Origin: Nissolia schottii
Taxonomy: Eukaryota; Streptophyta; Magnoliopsida; Fabales; Fabaceae
Assembly (NCBI GenBank): GCA_003254905.1
Contig: QANU01042752.1
Location: 62,001-126,000, forward strand
DNA length: 64,000 nt
Direction of reading: 5' to 3'
Shown here: piece by piece, positions 37,269 through 50,460 of the stretch
Position numbering within the stretch: the first letter of the stretch is position 1
How the letters are laid out: each line of letters begins with the position of its first letter
The notes under the pieces: model-generated
What the model saw: only the letters and a program-made list of their open reading frames with translations
What the model was told of the DNA's origin: nothing
The model's database searches: none
Made by a program: the position numbers and the translations under genes

Positions 37269-39273
37269 TTTTCACGCCCCACCTTAAGACGTGACCGCAC
37301 GTAGGGTTACTACCCTACGGAAGCTCTGACGTGGCACACTTAACATGCATGGAATGCTTGTAAAGATAAATAATTAACTTGATTTATAAAATAACAACTT
37401 TCCAACACAATTGTTTCCATATAACTAAATTGAAAATCAATCCTGAGTTTATATCATATTATCATAACTGAAATGAAATGTTGAAATTCTAACATAATGG
37501 ATCCTGCCCTAGACATCTGGAGCATAACTACATAACTCGGGTAGACCCCACTGCGAAGCGGAGCTTACCACTGAAGCCTGAATCCTCGCTCACTGGACGA
37601 GGGGGACATTCTCACTGTCCTTAACCAAATCTAAAAAATGTTATCGACAGAGGGGTGAGTTTGTCATCTCAATGGTGGGTACCTTGTTACCACACACATA
37701 ACATATACTACATATAGTCATGGCATATAAATACATATATACTGAATAAATAAATAAAAATAACATGGAAGCTAAAGCAAATTTGAATAACTACTGTAAA
37801 GTATAACTGAATATACTGCTGAAAACTGAATAAACTGGATAAACTGCTGAAAGGTAAATCTGATTGTACATATGCCCACTTCCTCTGGCTAAGTTCCTCT
37901 GGCGAAGGGGCACAATTAAGGGAACATTGACCTGACCTTGCTTCACTAGGATAAATTCAGGTGGTTCCGACTCGCATGCAACCTTAATACATATGAGGGT
38001 ATGTATGCCCTAATCTGAGGAGCCTAGCGCTCACCTAATCCGCTAAATCTGGAAGGGCACACATGCCATAATCTAAGGAGCATGGTACTCATATCTATCT
38101 ACTACTAAGTCTAGGTTGCGAGGTCATTGCGCACTGCTCTAAGTCATCTATCTTGTGATCTACTATTTGTAAAGTCTTTTAGATGGGCTAGTTTAGTTAC
38201 CCAAGTTGTTAAGACCTAAGTCTACTAATTATGGAAGCGATGTCCTAGTTAGGTAATCTTATTTATTAGTCCGGGCTTAAGGACTGAGGTGGTCCCACAC
38301 TTAGGACATGATTCCCAGGTAAAAGAGGTGCGTTTCAACGGACATCTTAGGTACCAAGTCTTGCCTTAGGCAGAACCTGCCCTTCGTTAGGGTCCATGCC
38401 TTAACCAGAGTCTTTATTAAGATCTATTATATAATCCTAACCAAACAGTTCTAAGGGATATCATGTCTATAGTTCTAAGTCTCTGTCCTAACATAGCATG
38501 ACATAGAATAGCATATCATAAACATATCATAATTAACATCTCATAAATAATATATCTCATAAGCATGGAAACTATCGACTACTGAGCATGTATATAAATA
38601 TCTACTAGCATGTTATAAGGCACAACTAACTCTATTGATGAACCACTATGGTGGATCTATCGAGGCCACCACTCACCTGCAATGTCGCGGAACTAAGGAA
38701 CATTGGAAGTGGGGGATCCAAGGCGTGGTGTTGGCACCTGGAAAGGCCAACATAAACCAACATCAGAAATCCATAAAGAAATCTTTAACTTGTAGGCTCT
38801 GCGGTAGCGATCTGGCATTGCTATTGCGTTCTGGCATCGCCACGACGGTCGTGGACCGTCATGGGCATACTACCCTAAGTTATCCTAAAAAGGACTGGCT
38901 ATATACCCTATGTGAAGACGCTACATCTTCACAAGAGAGAGAGAGAGAATGAGCAAAAACTCATTCTAGAAAGAAGAAGAGTCTGAAGCTCTGAGTGAAT
39001 TGAAAGGGGCGAGGAGAGCTCTATTTATAGGGGGAGAGATGACCAACGAGGCGGGTCGGGCCCTCTCCTAGCCCAAAAACGCGAAAATGCATGTTGGCTT
39101 TTCTAACTTGCATCTCGCGCGAGACGTGGCCCTTTTTTTCCTCTAAGGGTCGTTATAGTCTTGGGTCGTTGCCATGTTAGGTGCCACTTGCCCTCAAACC
39201 GTCAAAGGTGGCAAACTAGTTGCCACTGCACTAGTATGTAAGGGATTTTGATAAGTGTAAGGTTAAATTTGCA
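37269..39273 (-). repeat. gypsy LTR, copy B
   Basis: Near-copy of 34285-36287 about 3.0 kb away, in the same orientation, with the same GA microsatellite (38935-38948) and TATA region (about 39020-39030). Confidence 0.75.
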
Positions 39274-40367
39274 TACTCGACCCCTAATTCACCATTGGGG
39301 GTATATATCTAGGAGAAATATACCCTGGTGGTAAGCTATAGGGTGGAATTGATACACTTGCCATATTGCTTGTAGGAGGGGTTGTTGGGACACTTCTCTC
39401 TTCTCTTTCATACGTTTCTTGTGTCAACACAAGATCCGTTGACACAAGCAACAAAGGGTGAACAAAACTGATCTCACCCTCATTCACATTTTCATCTATC
39501 TATTTTGCCCCCATTGATTCACNTGTGAAATCCAAAAACTTATTCTAAGCTAGCATTCCTATTTATATAGAAAATGGTCTTCATGCATGTTCATCACGTG
39601 TCTTCAATGCGGTTGAATCCCTTGACTCTTGTCCCACGGTTCTGAGCAACCCCTTCACTTTGCCAAATAACTTCCTTCTGATTAACTTCTCTTCATTTGG
39701 CTCCAAATACCTTCCCTTTATTTGAATTTTCAATTTAAAGCATAACGACAGTATCTATTTTGCCCCCATTGATTCGCTTGTCGTCCTCATAATCATCCTC
39801 GTAACTTTCCTTGTCTCTAAACTTTTCAAGTCTTTGAACAACTTGCTTCTTTATAGGTCGATCGAAAGAAGTCACCAATTACCTCCCCTTTGGTCGCCTT
39901 TCTTCCTAACTGAACGTACTAGTTCGTAATGAAATTCCAAGGTCAATTGCCCTGACCTTTTCTTAGAGGGTCACCAAATCCCTTATTCGCGCCTTAAATG
40001 TTTTAACATTCATTTTTACGTTGTTACCCTTACAAAGTGGGTCCTTGTGCCTCTTCAATTTCCTTATTATATTTTCTACCTAACAAGTGTACACATAACA
40101 CTACTATTAAAACATATACACAAAGATAAAAGTTAATGATCGATAATATCCATAAAACACGCTTTAACGGGCATGCAAGTCTTTTTCATCGATGATAGCA
40201 AGGGCTTGCCAGAGGTTTATCACTAGTTGGACACGGCACAAAACGACATCGTCTGGAACTTTTCAGTGTTTTTTAAGTGCTATGCAAGAGATTGGGAAAT
40301 ACCTATCCTATGCTTAGCGGGTAGAAACATTATCGCCATCTCTGCCAAATCTTTTCGAGTTCCGAGT
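39274..40367. other. intergenic, probable further retroelement flank
   Basis: Just beyond the LTR the minus strand has a short open frame (39284-39487) with SVSIPPYSLPPGYISPRY, also present beside LTR copy A; I do not recognise it. Minus-sense ctatataaatagg near 39570 resembles an LTR promoter. A single N lies at 39523. The right end would hold the promoter and 5' UTR of the plastid membrane protein gene. Confidence 0.35.
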
Positions 40368-43300
40368 ATGCTAGCTAAGGCCAATCTCGTCTCTTGCAAC
40401 TTTTGCACATCACTAGCACACCGCGGTCTCAATAACCAGAATTTGAGGACCTCGCTGACACTTTCACCACACAGATATGCAGTAGCCTCAGGAACTTGTG
40501 CTAGCTTTAAACAACCCGTCGACACCAAAACCAAATCCCCATTGTTATTTTGGCTTCACAGAAAAGCTAGTCTCCAAATTTGTTCCAGCTCCCCTCAGAA
40601 CCAGCAGGATTCGAAGAGTGAAAATGAAGTCGTTGGTGGGAATGGAAATGGCGGGGACGGCAGAGACTGGACGACCTCGATCTTGCTCTCTCTGTTGTGG
40701 GCTGCTCTCATTTACTATGTTTACTTTCTCACTCCAAATCAAACCCCGGTAATTTTAGTTAAACCATAATTACCTGTTTTTGTTTTTTTTTGCAACATGC
40801 CTTGAATGCCCTAGTTGGAACATGCTAAAATCACAGGAGGCAAATTCTTATGAGATTAATCGCAATGCTCCGATTACAGGGTCAGCCAATTGTAATGCAA
40901 GAAAGTGCTAAATCATAGTCGGTAGTTATCATGATAAGTAATATGTGCCATGATTTTATACTTTCTTGCATTCCTAGTGGATGACAGTGTAAAAAAAAAG
41001 TTTTATGCCGTGCGTGCATAACAATTAAGCTCATATGTTTTATACTATTAGTGCATTGAAATTAACCGCAATTCTCATTTCATGTGTTTTCTAATTTTCC
41101 TAGTCAGTTTTGTTAGCCACTTATAAGACCATACAAATTTTAAGCGTGTAAAAACATCAGAATCTTAGACGTGTTTTTGTTTATTTGTTTACTGCCATTT
41201 TCCTTTGAAGCACCTGTTTCCTTTGATAGAGTAGGAAATGGAAATGTTGGTATCTCCTTTGTGAATATTAGGTAGCGTTTGGGTTCCTATTGTGAGATAG
41301 AGGAGATAGAGATACTAGGGATAGAAACATGTTTGAAGAACGGGATAGAGACAAAAAGCCTAAGAATTCCCTCTGCTCCGAGACAATTTTTAAGCTAATT
41401 TTTTTTACCTAAAAAGGAGGGACATGAGAGGCATGTCTCTGGACATTTTTTAAGTTAGTTTCTGTACCTCCACAAAGGAGGGTCACGTGAGACATGTTTC
41501 TGCTATCTCGCTATTTCCATCCGTTTTGTCGCAGAACAGAAATCAAACGTTACCAATCACCACCTAAGATACTGATCATTATTGAGCAACCAATATGGCT
41601 TGTATATCCCTCCCCCAGCTCCCCTTTTCCTCTCCTTTCCTTTTGTTTTAATCACTGAGGTTTTTACTTTTTCTTTCAGTCAAGGGACGTGTATTTCTTG
41701 CAAAAGCTTCTGAATTTGAAAGGAGATGATGGCTTCAGAATGAATGAAGTACTTGTATCATTGTGGTACATAATGGGCTTGTGGCCCTTGGCGTATAGCA
41801 TGCTGCTACTTCCTACAGGAAGAAGGTATTTCACTCCTATATTTAATTCTCCCCACGAATTAACATGGTTTCCTTTGTTAGATATAAAACCAAGCACTCA
41901 TGAGCCTCCATCTATTAAGCTTTTGGAAGAGTTGGTCATTGATATGGCAAGCTTTTAGGGACTCTGTCAAGGGTCACCTTTCCTTGAAGCTTTTGTTGTT
42001 AGGTACAGATTCATCAGTAGTTGTATATCGAATATCTTTACCATGCATCTAAATTTATTTAATTTTGTGAAACTTATAAATCAATTGTATGGTTGATAAT
42101 TCAGGGCTTCTTAAGCATATTATTTGTCTGAATCCAGATTTTAAATTAATGTACAAATAGATGTCTCTTGACACCTTGCCACCAGTCCCTTTTTGATCAT
42201 ATTGGGAAAACCTGCTAAATACAAACACTGGTGGATTTGAAAATCTGTTATGTAACTTTCCATCCTTGTTGCAGAGTGAGTTCAATTTAGTTTTCTTTCA
42301 GGATAAATACAGTTTTGACCTCTGTGCTGTGTGGAGTCTTAACTATACCCTTGTATTTTCTTAGTTAACAATTACCTATTTGTGAAAATCAGTGAAAATA
42401 ACACATTTGAGATAAGCATAATTTGAAATGGCATACCAAATCCTTACTACTTTTCTAAATTGCACACTACTTCCATGTTAACTCTGTGACTACTTTGCAC
42501 GCTGTTTCAAGAATTTTACAAGCTACAATCAACCTACTATATATAGAGAATGGGTGGAGTAGATTTCGAAATTGTCTTTGTCCTATTTGACAATGCCTGA
42601 AACTGATTTCATCTCTTCCATTTTTGGTCTACAGCTCAAAAAGCAAAATTCCTGTTTGGCCCTTCCTTATACTTTCATGTTTTGGTGGTGCATATGTACT
42701 TCTTCCCTACTTTGTACTTTGGAAACCACCAGCACCTCCGGTCGAAGAAACTCAGCTTAAATCGTGGCCTTTGATTTTTCTTGAATCTAAAGTAACTGCA
42801 ATGGTGAGTGCACATCTCAATCTCATTTTGCAGACATATCATTGAACTCTAATTACAGGTGTCTGATAAGATATTGCCAAAGTAAGTACTGTGTTAAAGT
42901 AAGTACTGTGTTAGTGATTTACTACTGCTGAAAACCCTCAAGTCATGTAGAGGTCTGTACAATAGATTATAGAAGGTCCTCTCGCACTACTCTCTGTTTA
43001 AGTAGTTAGTACCCAGAGCAAAGAAGAAAACTGTAGATAAAGAGGGCACAGATAGTACAAGCTCTTCAGGAAGTCTGCCGCTTCCTCACCAATTTCTCCA
43101 ATTCAATTCATACCCCATGCTTATAATCCTCTTCAACTCCCTTCCCCTCCCCTCTGCCCTGCTTTCATTGACTTTCCTTTTGTGCCACTTAGGCATACTG
43201 TTATCATAGGGAATTCTATTCCCATTAGCTTTGATTTGATTCTGAATATTATTCCCACTAATCTGGCTATCACAGTAGATATACTTGAAAACTTATGACT

Positions 43301-44434
43301 TAAGAGAATTTAGAGGACAATTGGAAATGATTTTCTGAACAGATTGATACTTCTATTACTCATGAGTAGGGCTATCTCAATAGCATAATGTTTACTTTTG
43401 GACTAAACTTGAAAACGGTTTAAAATTAGCGTGTATTTTTCCCTTTCTTCTAATAAAATAATTTTGCTTAACCTTCTTTCAGTTGCAACAATAAAGCATC
43501 CTAATTTGGGCCTTGATCTTCTTTAAGCCATCCTCTCTCTTAATACATATATATCCGAGTAATCGAATTATTGACAGATTCTGTGACACAGTTGCATTTA
43601 TCATGCCGTGGACAGTAACATCGTTGTACTAAGTCCTAAACATATTACCTGCAAATCACACACTAAAGAAATTTGTGTGTTCAATTCAAGGAATCCATAC
43701 AATAGCATGCTCACACTAGGCTCTAGATTTTGTTGTGATGTAACTTACCTCAACAACACATCAGATATTGCTTGCTGCAGGGGCAGCCATTGTAACTTAT
43801 GCTGGTTTAGCTGGGGCAGACGCGTGGAAAGAATTTTACCAGTACTTCAGGGAAAGCAAATTCGTAAGTTCATACTTTGTTTTACGCAGTATACATGTCA
43901 TTTTGGTCTTTTTGAATCTTGTTATTCTGGTATTTCATAGTTTTAAATAAAGTTCCAATCAACAGTTTCTAGTCTGTTAGAACCTAGTAACGCTCGGCCA
44001 AATTTATGGCTAAATGAGAATACAGGTTCCTCTTCATTCATTTGATAATTTGTACTTGTTATCCAAATTTCGTTTGCGGTATCCATTGTTTATGGGAATA
44101 GGACTAGCCAATACTCTTTAGTTGCTAAGTCAGATTTTAATGTTGCAGATCCATATCACGTCCATTGATTTTGCTATACTTTCCACATTTGCACCATTTT
44201 GGGTTTACAATGACATGACTGCTCGGAAATGGTACGTTTCTTAGCATTTAATTTTTCTTATTTCAACTTTTACCAAGCATATATTTTAATGCTGGTCCAA
44301 TATGCAGGATTGACAATGGCTCCTGGCTTCTTCCCATATCATTGATACCTTTCCTGGGGCCTAGTTTATACCTTCTCCTGAGGCCATCGCTATCAACAAT
44401 GGCCATTTCACAAACACCATCTGAACCAGAGTAA
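40368..44434 (+). CDS. plastid-type membrane protein of unknown function, about six transmembrane segments
   Basis: Six exons: 40368-40748, 41680-41825, 42635-42803, 43765-43863, 44149-44231 and 44308-44434; 1005 nt, 334 aa, all GT-AG. Seen: a Ser/Asn/Arg-rich N-terminus like a transit peptide, then membrane segments at SILLSLLWAALIYYVYFL, LVSLWYIMGLWPLAYSML, PFLILSCFGGAYVLLPYFV, ILLAAGAAIVTYAGLAG, ITSIDFAILSTFAPFWV and LLPISLIPFLGPSLYLLL. The IHITSIDF..FWVYNDMTARKW block is strongly plant-conserved as I recall it. I know no reaction for the family; DUF2834-like domains have a similar layout, but that is a guess. An in-frame ATG at 40227 would give a 381-aa form; 40368 is preferred because it places a typical transit peptide first. 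The exon 4 acceptor is the cacatcag before 43765, not the nearby ctgcag, because only the former keeps the frame. Confidence 0.85.
41271..41554. repeat. MITE-like element in intron 1 of the membrane protein gene
   Basis: Starts ggtagcgtttg and ends caaacgttacc, an 11-bp nearly perfect terminal inverted repeat. Inside, two direct repeats of about 55 bp both contain tttttaag(c/t)ta and aaggaggg(a/t)cac/catg. No coding capacity. hAT-like or PIF-like; the target duplication is unclear. Confidence 0.55.
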
Positions 44435-44797
44435 ACCCGCGTGATTACTGCCAACGGATTGGAGGACACATTCTTAACGCAACAACAATTGAACTCCATT
44501 TTGAGGTTTGTTCAGACTAAATCATGTGATAAGCTGTCTTGACACAAAAAATGAAACCATGGCCAGTTCCTTGCCGATGAAAACGGTCCCCGGTATCAAA
44601 TGAAGGAAGCGGACTAAGTTGGAGTCGTGCTTCTGCAATTGTGATCGAAGGAGAACCAACAGTATCTGGTGTAATATTAATTGCATTCAAGAAGCAAATA
44701 TTTTTTTATAATGTGATAATATATTGTGATATAATTATATAAAACACTTGTGCAGTGATATAACATCAACTTTTTTTTTTGACGAGGATACACACAC

Positions 44798-44833
<36 letters not shown>

Positions 44834-46886
44834 AAAACCAAAGACAATCAATTGAAGGTTGTTTTTCCCGTACCTTGCAGAGTAAATCCTATTTTTCACT
44901 AATTTATTTTATTTTAATAATTTTTAAAATTAAATTCATCAATTTTTGTAATTATTTTAAGTTTTATATGATTTTGACAAAATTTTTTAATAGTAAATCA
45001 TTAAAATAACTAACTTATTTGAGCTTATGATATAAACCTTTATAAATATTATATTAAAAAATATTAATTTCTCTCTCTTTAATATATTATATTAAATTAT
45101 AAAATAATAATGAAATTTAATTTAGTTATAAAAATGGTTAGAAATGACATAAATTATTAAGAAACGGTATTTACCTCATGTTACAGGAGAGAAGGCCTCA
45201 ATTCAAAGCTATTTCAATCATTGGTGACTTCTTGTAGCTGATGATTATTTCTAATTTCTCAGTATTCACGTGGACGATCATAATTACATTTGACTATCTT
45301 AAAATATCTCCGTCGGCAATGCAAATTTGTCCATGCAAACCGTCCAGAGAATTCACCCAATGTCATAGATCTCCTGTAAACCTATGTACATATAAAATTT
45401 CAATTTATTGGTGGGACTTTGACTATTAAAAAAATAATAAAATGTTATTGAAGGATATGCGAATTGTATTTAATTTATATCAATAAATTTGTCCCTTTCT
45501 GTTACGAGATATTCGGATTAATTGAGATACAACTCTTATCCTTACCTCAGTTTGAGTGTAAGAACTTTAAAGATGAATGAGTACAACATTGATGATAGTG
45601 ATGACCTTGATTAGGCGGAGGTGGTATCTGCTGACCCCAAGTTAGTATGTAAATTATGTGAGGTGATAATGAGATAGATAACATATCAAAGCATAATGAG
45701 ATTCACATTTATATATTATGAGGGGGATGACTTGCATTCTATAGGTTATGATGTTTTGTAACTGTAGTCGAGATCATCATGACGTTAAGTTTGCCTTGTG
45801 AACATAAATGTGCTAGTGATATCTCATGATAGCTAGCTATATACGTTACATACTCCTCAACAGTTATGCAATTGGATGTTGTCACTTGAGTTATCTTGTA
45901 GGGCTCGGGCCTTGGATTCTAATTAGGCCGAGTCCTATGTATGTTCGTAAGAATGAGATACATTATCTGGAGTTTATACTATCCAACGCTATCCAAGACA
46001 CATCTCAGACTTGGGATTTGATTGTAACACTTTTCAACGTAAACTATTATTGAATTTATTATGAGTTACTAAAACAAAGAAAAGTCATATCATAAATATA
46101 CGCACACACTAATGTACTTTATAGAAGTTTTTCACTCGTTTTATGCATACTATTCTATGTTGGAAAATAAATCAAGAAAAATAATGTACTGAATTGCTTG
46201 TTTTTGTTAATTAATTACCCAAAGAAAACAGTATAATGTGTACATCTTTTTTAGCAAAATGTGCTTATAATATGCTGGATTCTATGTGGATTGAAGAATG
46301 TACACCGACAGTTTTTCAATGCATAAACTCTGATTGTGCTCATTTGAGCTCTTTGCAATGAAAGTTACAATTCAACGTAAAAGGAAAAAAAAAAGAAAAA
46401 GAAAGAAAGAATACAGTTGATCTATTATATTTATAATATATAAATTTTAATGCACACATAATGCCACATAATTTAATTTGATGTGGTGTTATGTTTACAA
46501 CTCTCTTAATATATTTTTAAGCAAACTAAGTCTACCAAATTTTACAATAATTGTATTCCCAACATATGCAAAATAAAGGAGGCCCAAAATCTTGTCCATC
46601 TAACAATCACACAATCACAAAACAAACAAAGTAGAAGCCAAATGACATACCTATTTTCTCAACACAACTCTAACACAAGAAAAAATTGGCCTTTAAATTT
46701 TTCCTATTTATAATGCGTTTACAATAGTAGGATTGTTGAATTGAAATATTCATTTTAAAATAAAATTAATTTTATTATGTTTCTATTTCTATTATATACA
46801 TTTTTAAACAAAATATTTTTATTTATATATCAACTCAAATTAAAAATTGTATAGTCAAGTTTAAACTCGACTCACAAAAAAAAAAG
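44435..46886. other. intergenic, AT-rich
   Basis: Holds the 3' UTR of the upstream gene, a perfect TA microsatellite at about 44801-44828, and very AT-rich sequence to 45180. No gene recognised. The ORFs at 45241-45429 and 45826-46053 match nothing known. Confidence 0.4.
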
Positions 46887-46945
46887 AACTCACCAAAAAA
46901 ACCTCAAGGATTATTNAAAGAACTCACCAAAACAACCTCAAGGTT
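46887..46945. repeat. short direct duplication around a single N
   Basis: The word agaactcaccaaaa, then acctcaagg(a/t)ttatt, occurs immediately before and immediately after the N at 46916. It has the look of an overlap left uncollapsed at a sequence join. Confidence 0.7.
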
Positions 46946-47155
46946 TATTTACGAATGCTTAATTGATAAATAATATATCTAATATTTGTTATAATATATT
47001 AAATTTATTATTTGTTATTTTAGATATCAACCTCATTTTTTTCATCTTCTAAGCTAGGTCAGTTTCTCTTTTCCTATAGTGTAAACCATCTTAAAAATGC
47101 CAGTTTCTATTGTCCCATTAACTCCTATTACTACAATAAAATTGGATGCCCGAAA

Positions 47156-48279
47156 CCCACATTCTACCTTTTTTTTTTACCGTATCTCACAACTATAATG
47201 AATATCCTATTCTTAGATCATTTGTTTCCAAAAAAAATGGAGATGGAAGGGCGCCCTTCACTATAGCGGCTCCCACATCTAGTATCCTATACTCATGCCT
47301 CACTTTGACATTCATTTGATTGATGATGAGTTTTGTTGGTGGTAGAAGATCACTGTTGTTGATGGTGAGGCTAATGGAGGCAGCAGGGAAATAGTGGCAG
47401 AAGTATTGGGTTGAGAAGAACAGCAAGGGATTACAACAGGGCAATGTGGCGTTGCGTCGTTGTGCAAGTAGTAATGGAAGAGTGCTCCTCACTGTAGCAA
47501 GTAGGGGTTTTATTATTTTTGTATGATTTGGTATATGCATGATCTATTTTATTTTGATCCTTTCCTTTTTTGGATTTTTAGCTAGGTGTCATGCATAAAT
47601 TACAAGTCTTTCTTATTCATTATTAATGTAAACTACTTCTGAATGACCTTATCCTTAATTTACTAGGTAAGGGAAAAACTCGTGATGTCTGATCACGTAT
47701 GGCCGTGCTTTTTTGNCCTCATACCCACATTCTACTTTTTTTTTACCGTATCTCACAACTATAATGAATATCCTATTCTTAAATCATTTGTTTCCGAAAA
47801 ATGGAGATGGAAGGGCGCCCTTCACTATAGCGGCTCCCATATCTCATATCCTATACTCATCCCTCACTTTGACATTCATTTGATTGATGATGAGTTTTAT
47901 TAGTGGTAGAAGATCATTGTTGTTGATGGTGAGGCTAATGGAGGCAGCAGGGAAATAGTGGCAGAAGTATCTGGTTGAGAAGAGCAGCAAGGGATTACAA
48001 CAGGGCAACGTGGCGTTGCGTCGTTGTGCAAGTAGTAATGGAAGTGTGTTCCTCACTATAGCAAGTAGGGGTTTTATTATTTTTGTATGATTTGGTATAT
48101 GCATGATCTATTTTATTTTGATCCTTTCCTTTTTTGGATTTTTAGCTAGGTGTCATGCATAAATTACAAGTCTTTCTTATTCATTATTAATGTAAACTAC
48201 TTCTGAATGACCTTATCCTTAATTTACTAGGTAAGGGAAAAACTCGTGATGTCTGATCACGTATGGCCGTGCTTTTTTG
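47156..48279. repeat. about 560-bp direct duplication joined at a single N
   Basis: 47156-47715 and 47724-48279 are nearly identical, both starting cccacattctac and ending cgtatggccgtgcttttttg; the N is at 47716. Both copies show the same minus-strand frame (MHIPNHTKIIKPLLA...), which matches no family I know and is probably not a gene. The inner word gaagggcgcccttc is palindromic. Confidence 0.8.
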
Positions 48280-48558
48280 TATACGGAGAGAACTAACTCG
48301 TGATATTAAATCACATATGCACATAACTTAATTGTCTATATGGATAGCTGAGAAACCCCTGAAGTACCCTCAAGGAAGATTTTTGATCAGGGTACAACCT
48401 TCTTTCTTGGTGTTGAGCTCAAACCTATGGACGTGACCCACTTACACATTTAGCGTTTAAATAACCATCCCATATCGAATAGTGAGGGGCTGACTTCAAG
48501 AGTCAGACCAAGGGAAATAAGAAACTTTGTGTAATTATTACTATGGTTATCTCGACTT

Positions 48559-50460
48559 TGTAATGGCCCAAAAATCGTTACCGACACGCAAGGGACTAGT
48601 TCCCTTGCTGAAGCCTCTTAAGAATGCTTCAAAAAAAATGCACTTTAAATTTAATTAAAAACAAATAAAACTTTCCTTTTTTGAATAAACGTAAACTCCT
48701 TTACAATGAACATAAATATGTGATTGGTCTGAAGATCCTTCATATACACAATTGGAGCACTTTAGACATGACTCGATTACAAAATAAAAATAAGACTAAT
48801 AATTCCTATAGGTAGTTTCACCTCAAGGTGAATTGCTGACTCTTGAATTCTAACATTGCTACACTGACCATAGACTCCATGCACTGCTACTATACTTTGT
48901 AACCTGTAATTGGAAGGGGAGGTTGAGGGTGAGAACTCTGGGAAGATTCTCAGCAAATGGTCGTCCGCACGGTGACATGGGACACTTTGAAAATATGACA
49001 TGCACATCCAATGCATAATATATAACAAGCATAAAACATTTCTATAATAATAAATAGTATATAAAACATTTGAAAACATAATTCAGTTGGGAGTTCTCTA
49101 GATAAACGTTCCGAGCATTACGATTTTGGTTATGACGCACTATTCTTGACGTATCACCCAAGTATCTAGGCCATGATAGTTAGGGATACACTATCTGAGA
49201 CCATAGATTCCTAATAGTTAGTCTTGATGCATTACCCAAGTATCTAAGCCACGATAGTTGGGGATACACTATCCGAGTCCATAGATTCCTTATACTTAGT
49301 CCTGATCTACATGATACATGACACCGGGTATTACGGGCTGCCGTGTCCAAGCTTTACTATCTTGCCCTAAATCTACATAAATCTTATTCTACTTTACGAT
49401 TGTACAAGGTATACCAGGGTCAATCTAGGCTGTCGCTGAATTACAGTTTTATCCTATATTTAATTCCCATGAAAACAATTTAAATACATAACATCACATG
49501 ATCATAATAACATAATCTTTTATCTGATACTGACAACATTTACATGGCTTAATATTATTAAATATTTTATATTGGGAAAATATAGGTAGACCAAAATCCC
49601 ATGCTTAGGGGGGTTCTTAGGTACGAGAGGTGCGTCACAATGAATAACTTAAATACAAAGTCTTGTCCTAGTGAGAACCTTTCCTTAAGAGAAATTTTCT
49701 CTTACCAGAATCTTTCCTTAACCATAATCTGTTGTTAAAGGTATCTACTAAGCCTTATCAGACAATTCTAAACATGTGAATATTTATATCACTTAATACT
49801 CATCATACACATGCAACATGACTTATTTAATACAATAAAATAAGTGGTCCCATATAGTTCTAAAATAGTTTCATGACTCTCTAAAATAGCTTCGTAAATA
49901 TTTCATAAATGGCTACTTTCATAAATAAGGAAGGTTTCTAAAATAAATCATTATTTTTCTTAAATAAGAAAAATAATAAATAATAACTAATTTCATAATT
50001 TGTTAAAATAAAACATTAAGTTCTACCTCCTAGAATTTTATAAAAATGCATAAATAAAATAATTTCAAAAATAAATAAATAAATAACTTTTAAAATAAAT
50101 ATATGGTATAAAAAGACCGGGAAGAAAGACATTTGTCTGAAAATGACTAATCGCTAAGGAGCACTAAGCTCTTGACACCCTTCGTGGATGCATTGATGCC
50201 CTACGAACGGAATACGAGACGGAGAAAAGAAATATAAATAACTTGAGGAAAAAGTCTTACAAAGTGGGGCATTTTAAGCTTTGGAGTGAATTAGCAAGTC
50301 TAGACACTCACAGAAAGCTTCTATATATAGGGGAGGAAGAGGCCCCTTCTTATTGATTATCGCATTTAAACATTTAAAGGTTAAGTAATTAATACTTTAT
50401 GTAAATTAATCAAAAAATAATAATTTATGTGAAAGATAAGATCAATAAATCTAAAATAGT
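48559..50460 (-). mobile_element. probable large LTR, minus orientation
   Basis: Layout resembles the gypsy LTRs at 34285 and 37269: a left end tgtaatggccc (minus-sense LTR 3' end gggccattaca), transcribed-leader-like sequence, then a TATA-like ctatatatag at about 50323-50332. No primer-binding site adjoins the left end, so it may be a solo LTR or the 3' LTR of a lost element. The right end is approximate and no target duplication was confirmed. Confidence 0.4.

Larger units (their letters stand above)
31085..39273 (-). mobile_element. Ty3/gypsy retrotransposon fossil, broken, with a duplicated LTR-gag end
   Basis: On the minus strand, from right to left: LTR (37269-39273), primer-binding site, partial gag (36347-37250), a second LTR (34285-36287), a second primer-binding site, gag (about 33100-33950; ELHERFLPTSIMDRLVDEF motif), aspartic protease (32701-33018; LGMDWL), reverse transcriptase (31676-32406; VFIDDI variant of the YxDD box) and RNase H (31325-31645; FTDHKSLQY). 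Protease-RT-RNase H order marks gypsy. It is truncated before integrase near 31085, and no 3' LTR is present. Several breaks are visible, so it is not functional. Because both LTRs sit beside a primer-binding site, they are two copies of the same 5' end and cannot be used to date the insertion. Confidence 0.85.
33420..39335. repeat. about 3-kb tandem duplication joined at a single N
   Basis: The block 33420-36345 (gag part, primer site, LTR and about 58 bp of sequence beyond the LTR) is repeated at 36347-39335, with the single N at 36346 exactly at the join. The shared part includes flank outside the LTR (accattgggggtatatatc), so retrotransposition did not copy it. A real segmental duplication is possible; two overlapping contig ends or haplotypes placed end to end fit better. 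Confidence 0.75.

Noticed and set aside
47193-48104. Two minus-strand frames starting MHIPNHTKIIKPLL
   Set aside because: They are similar only because the DNA is duplicated; no domain or gene structure is visible.
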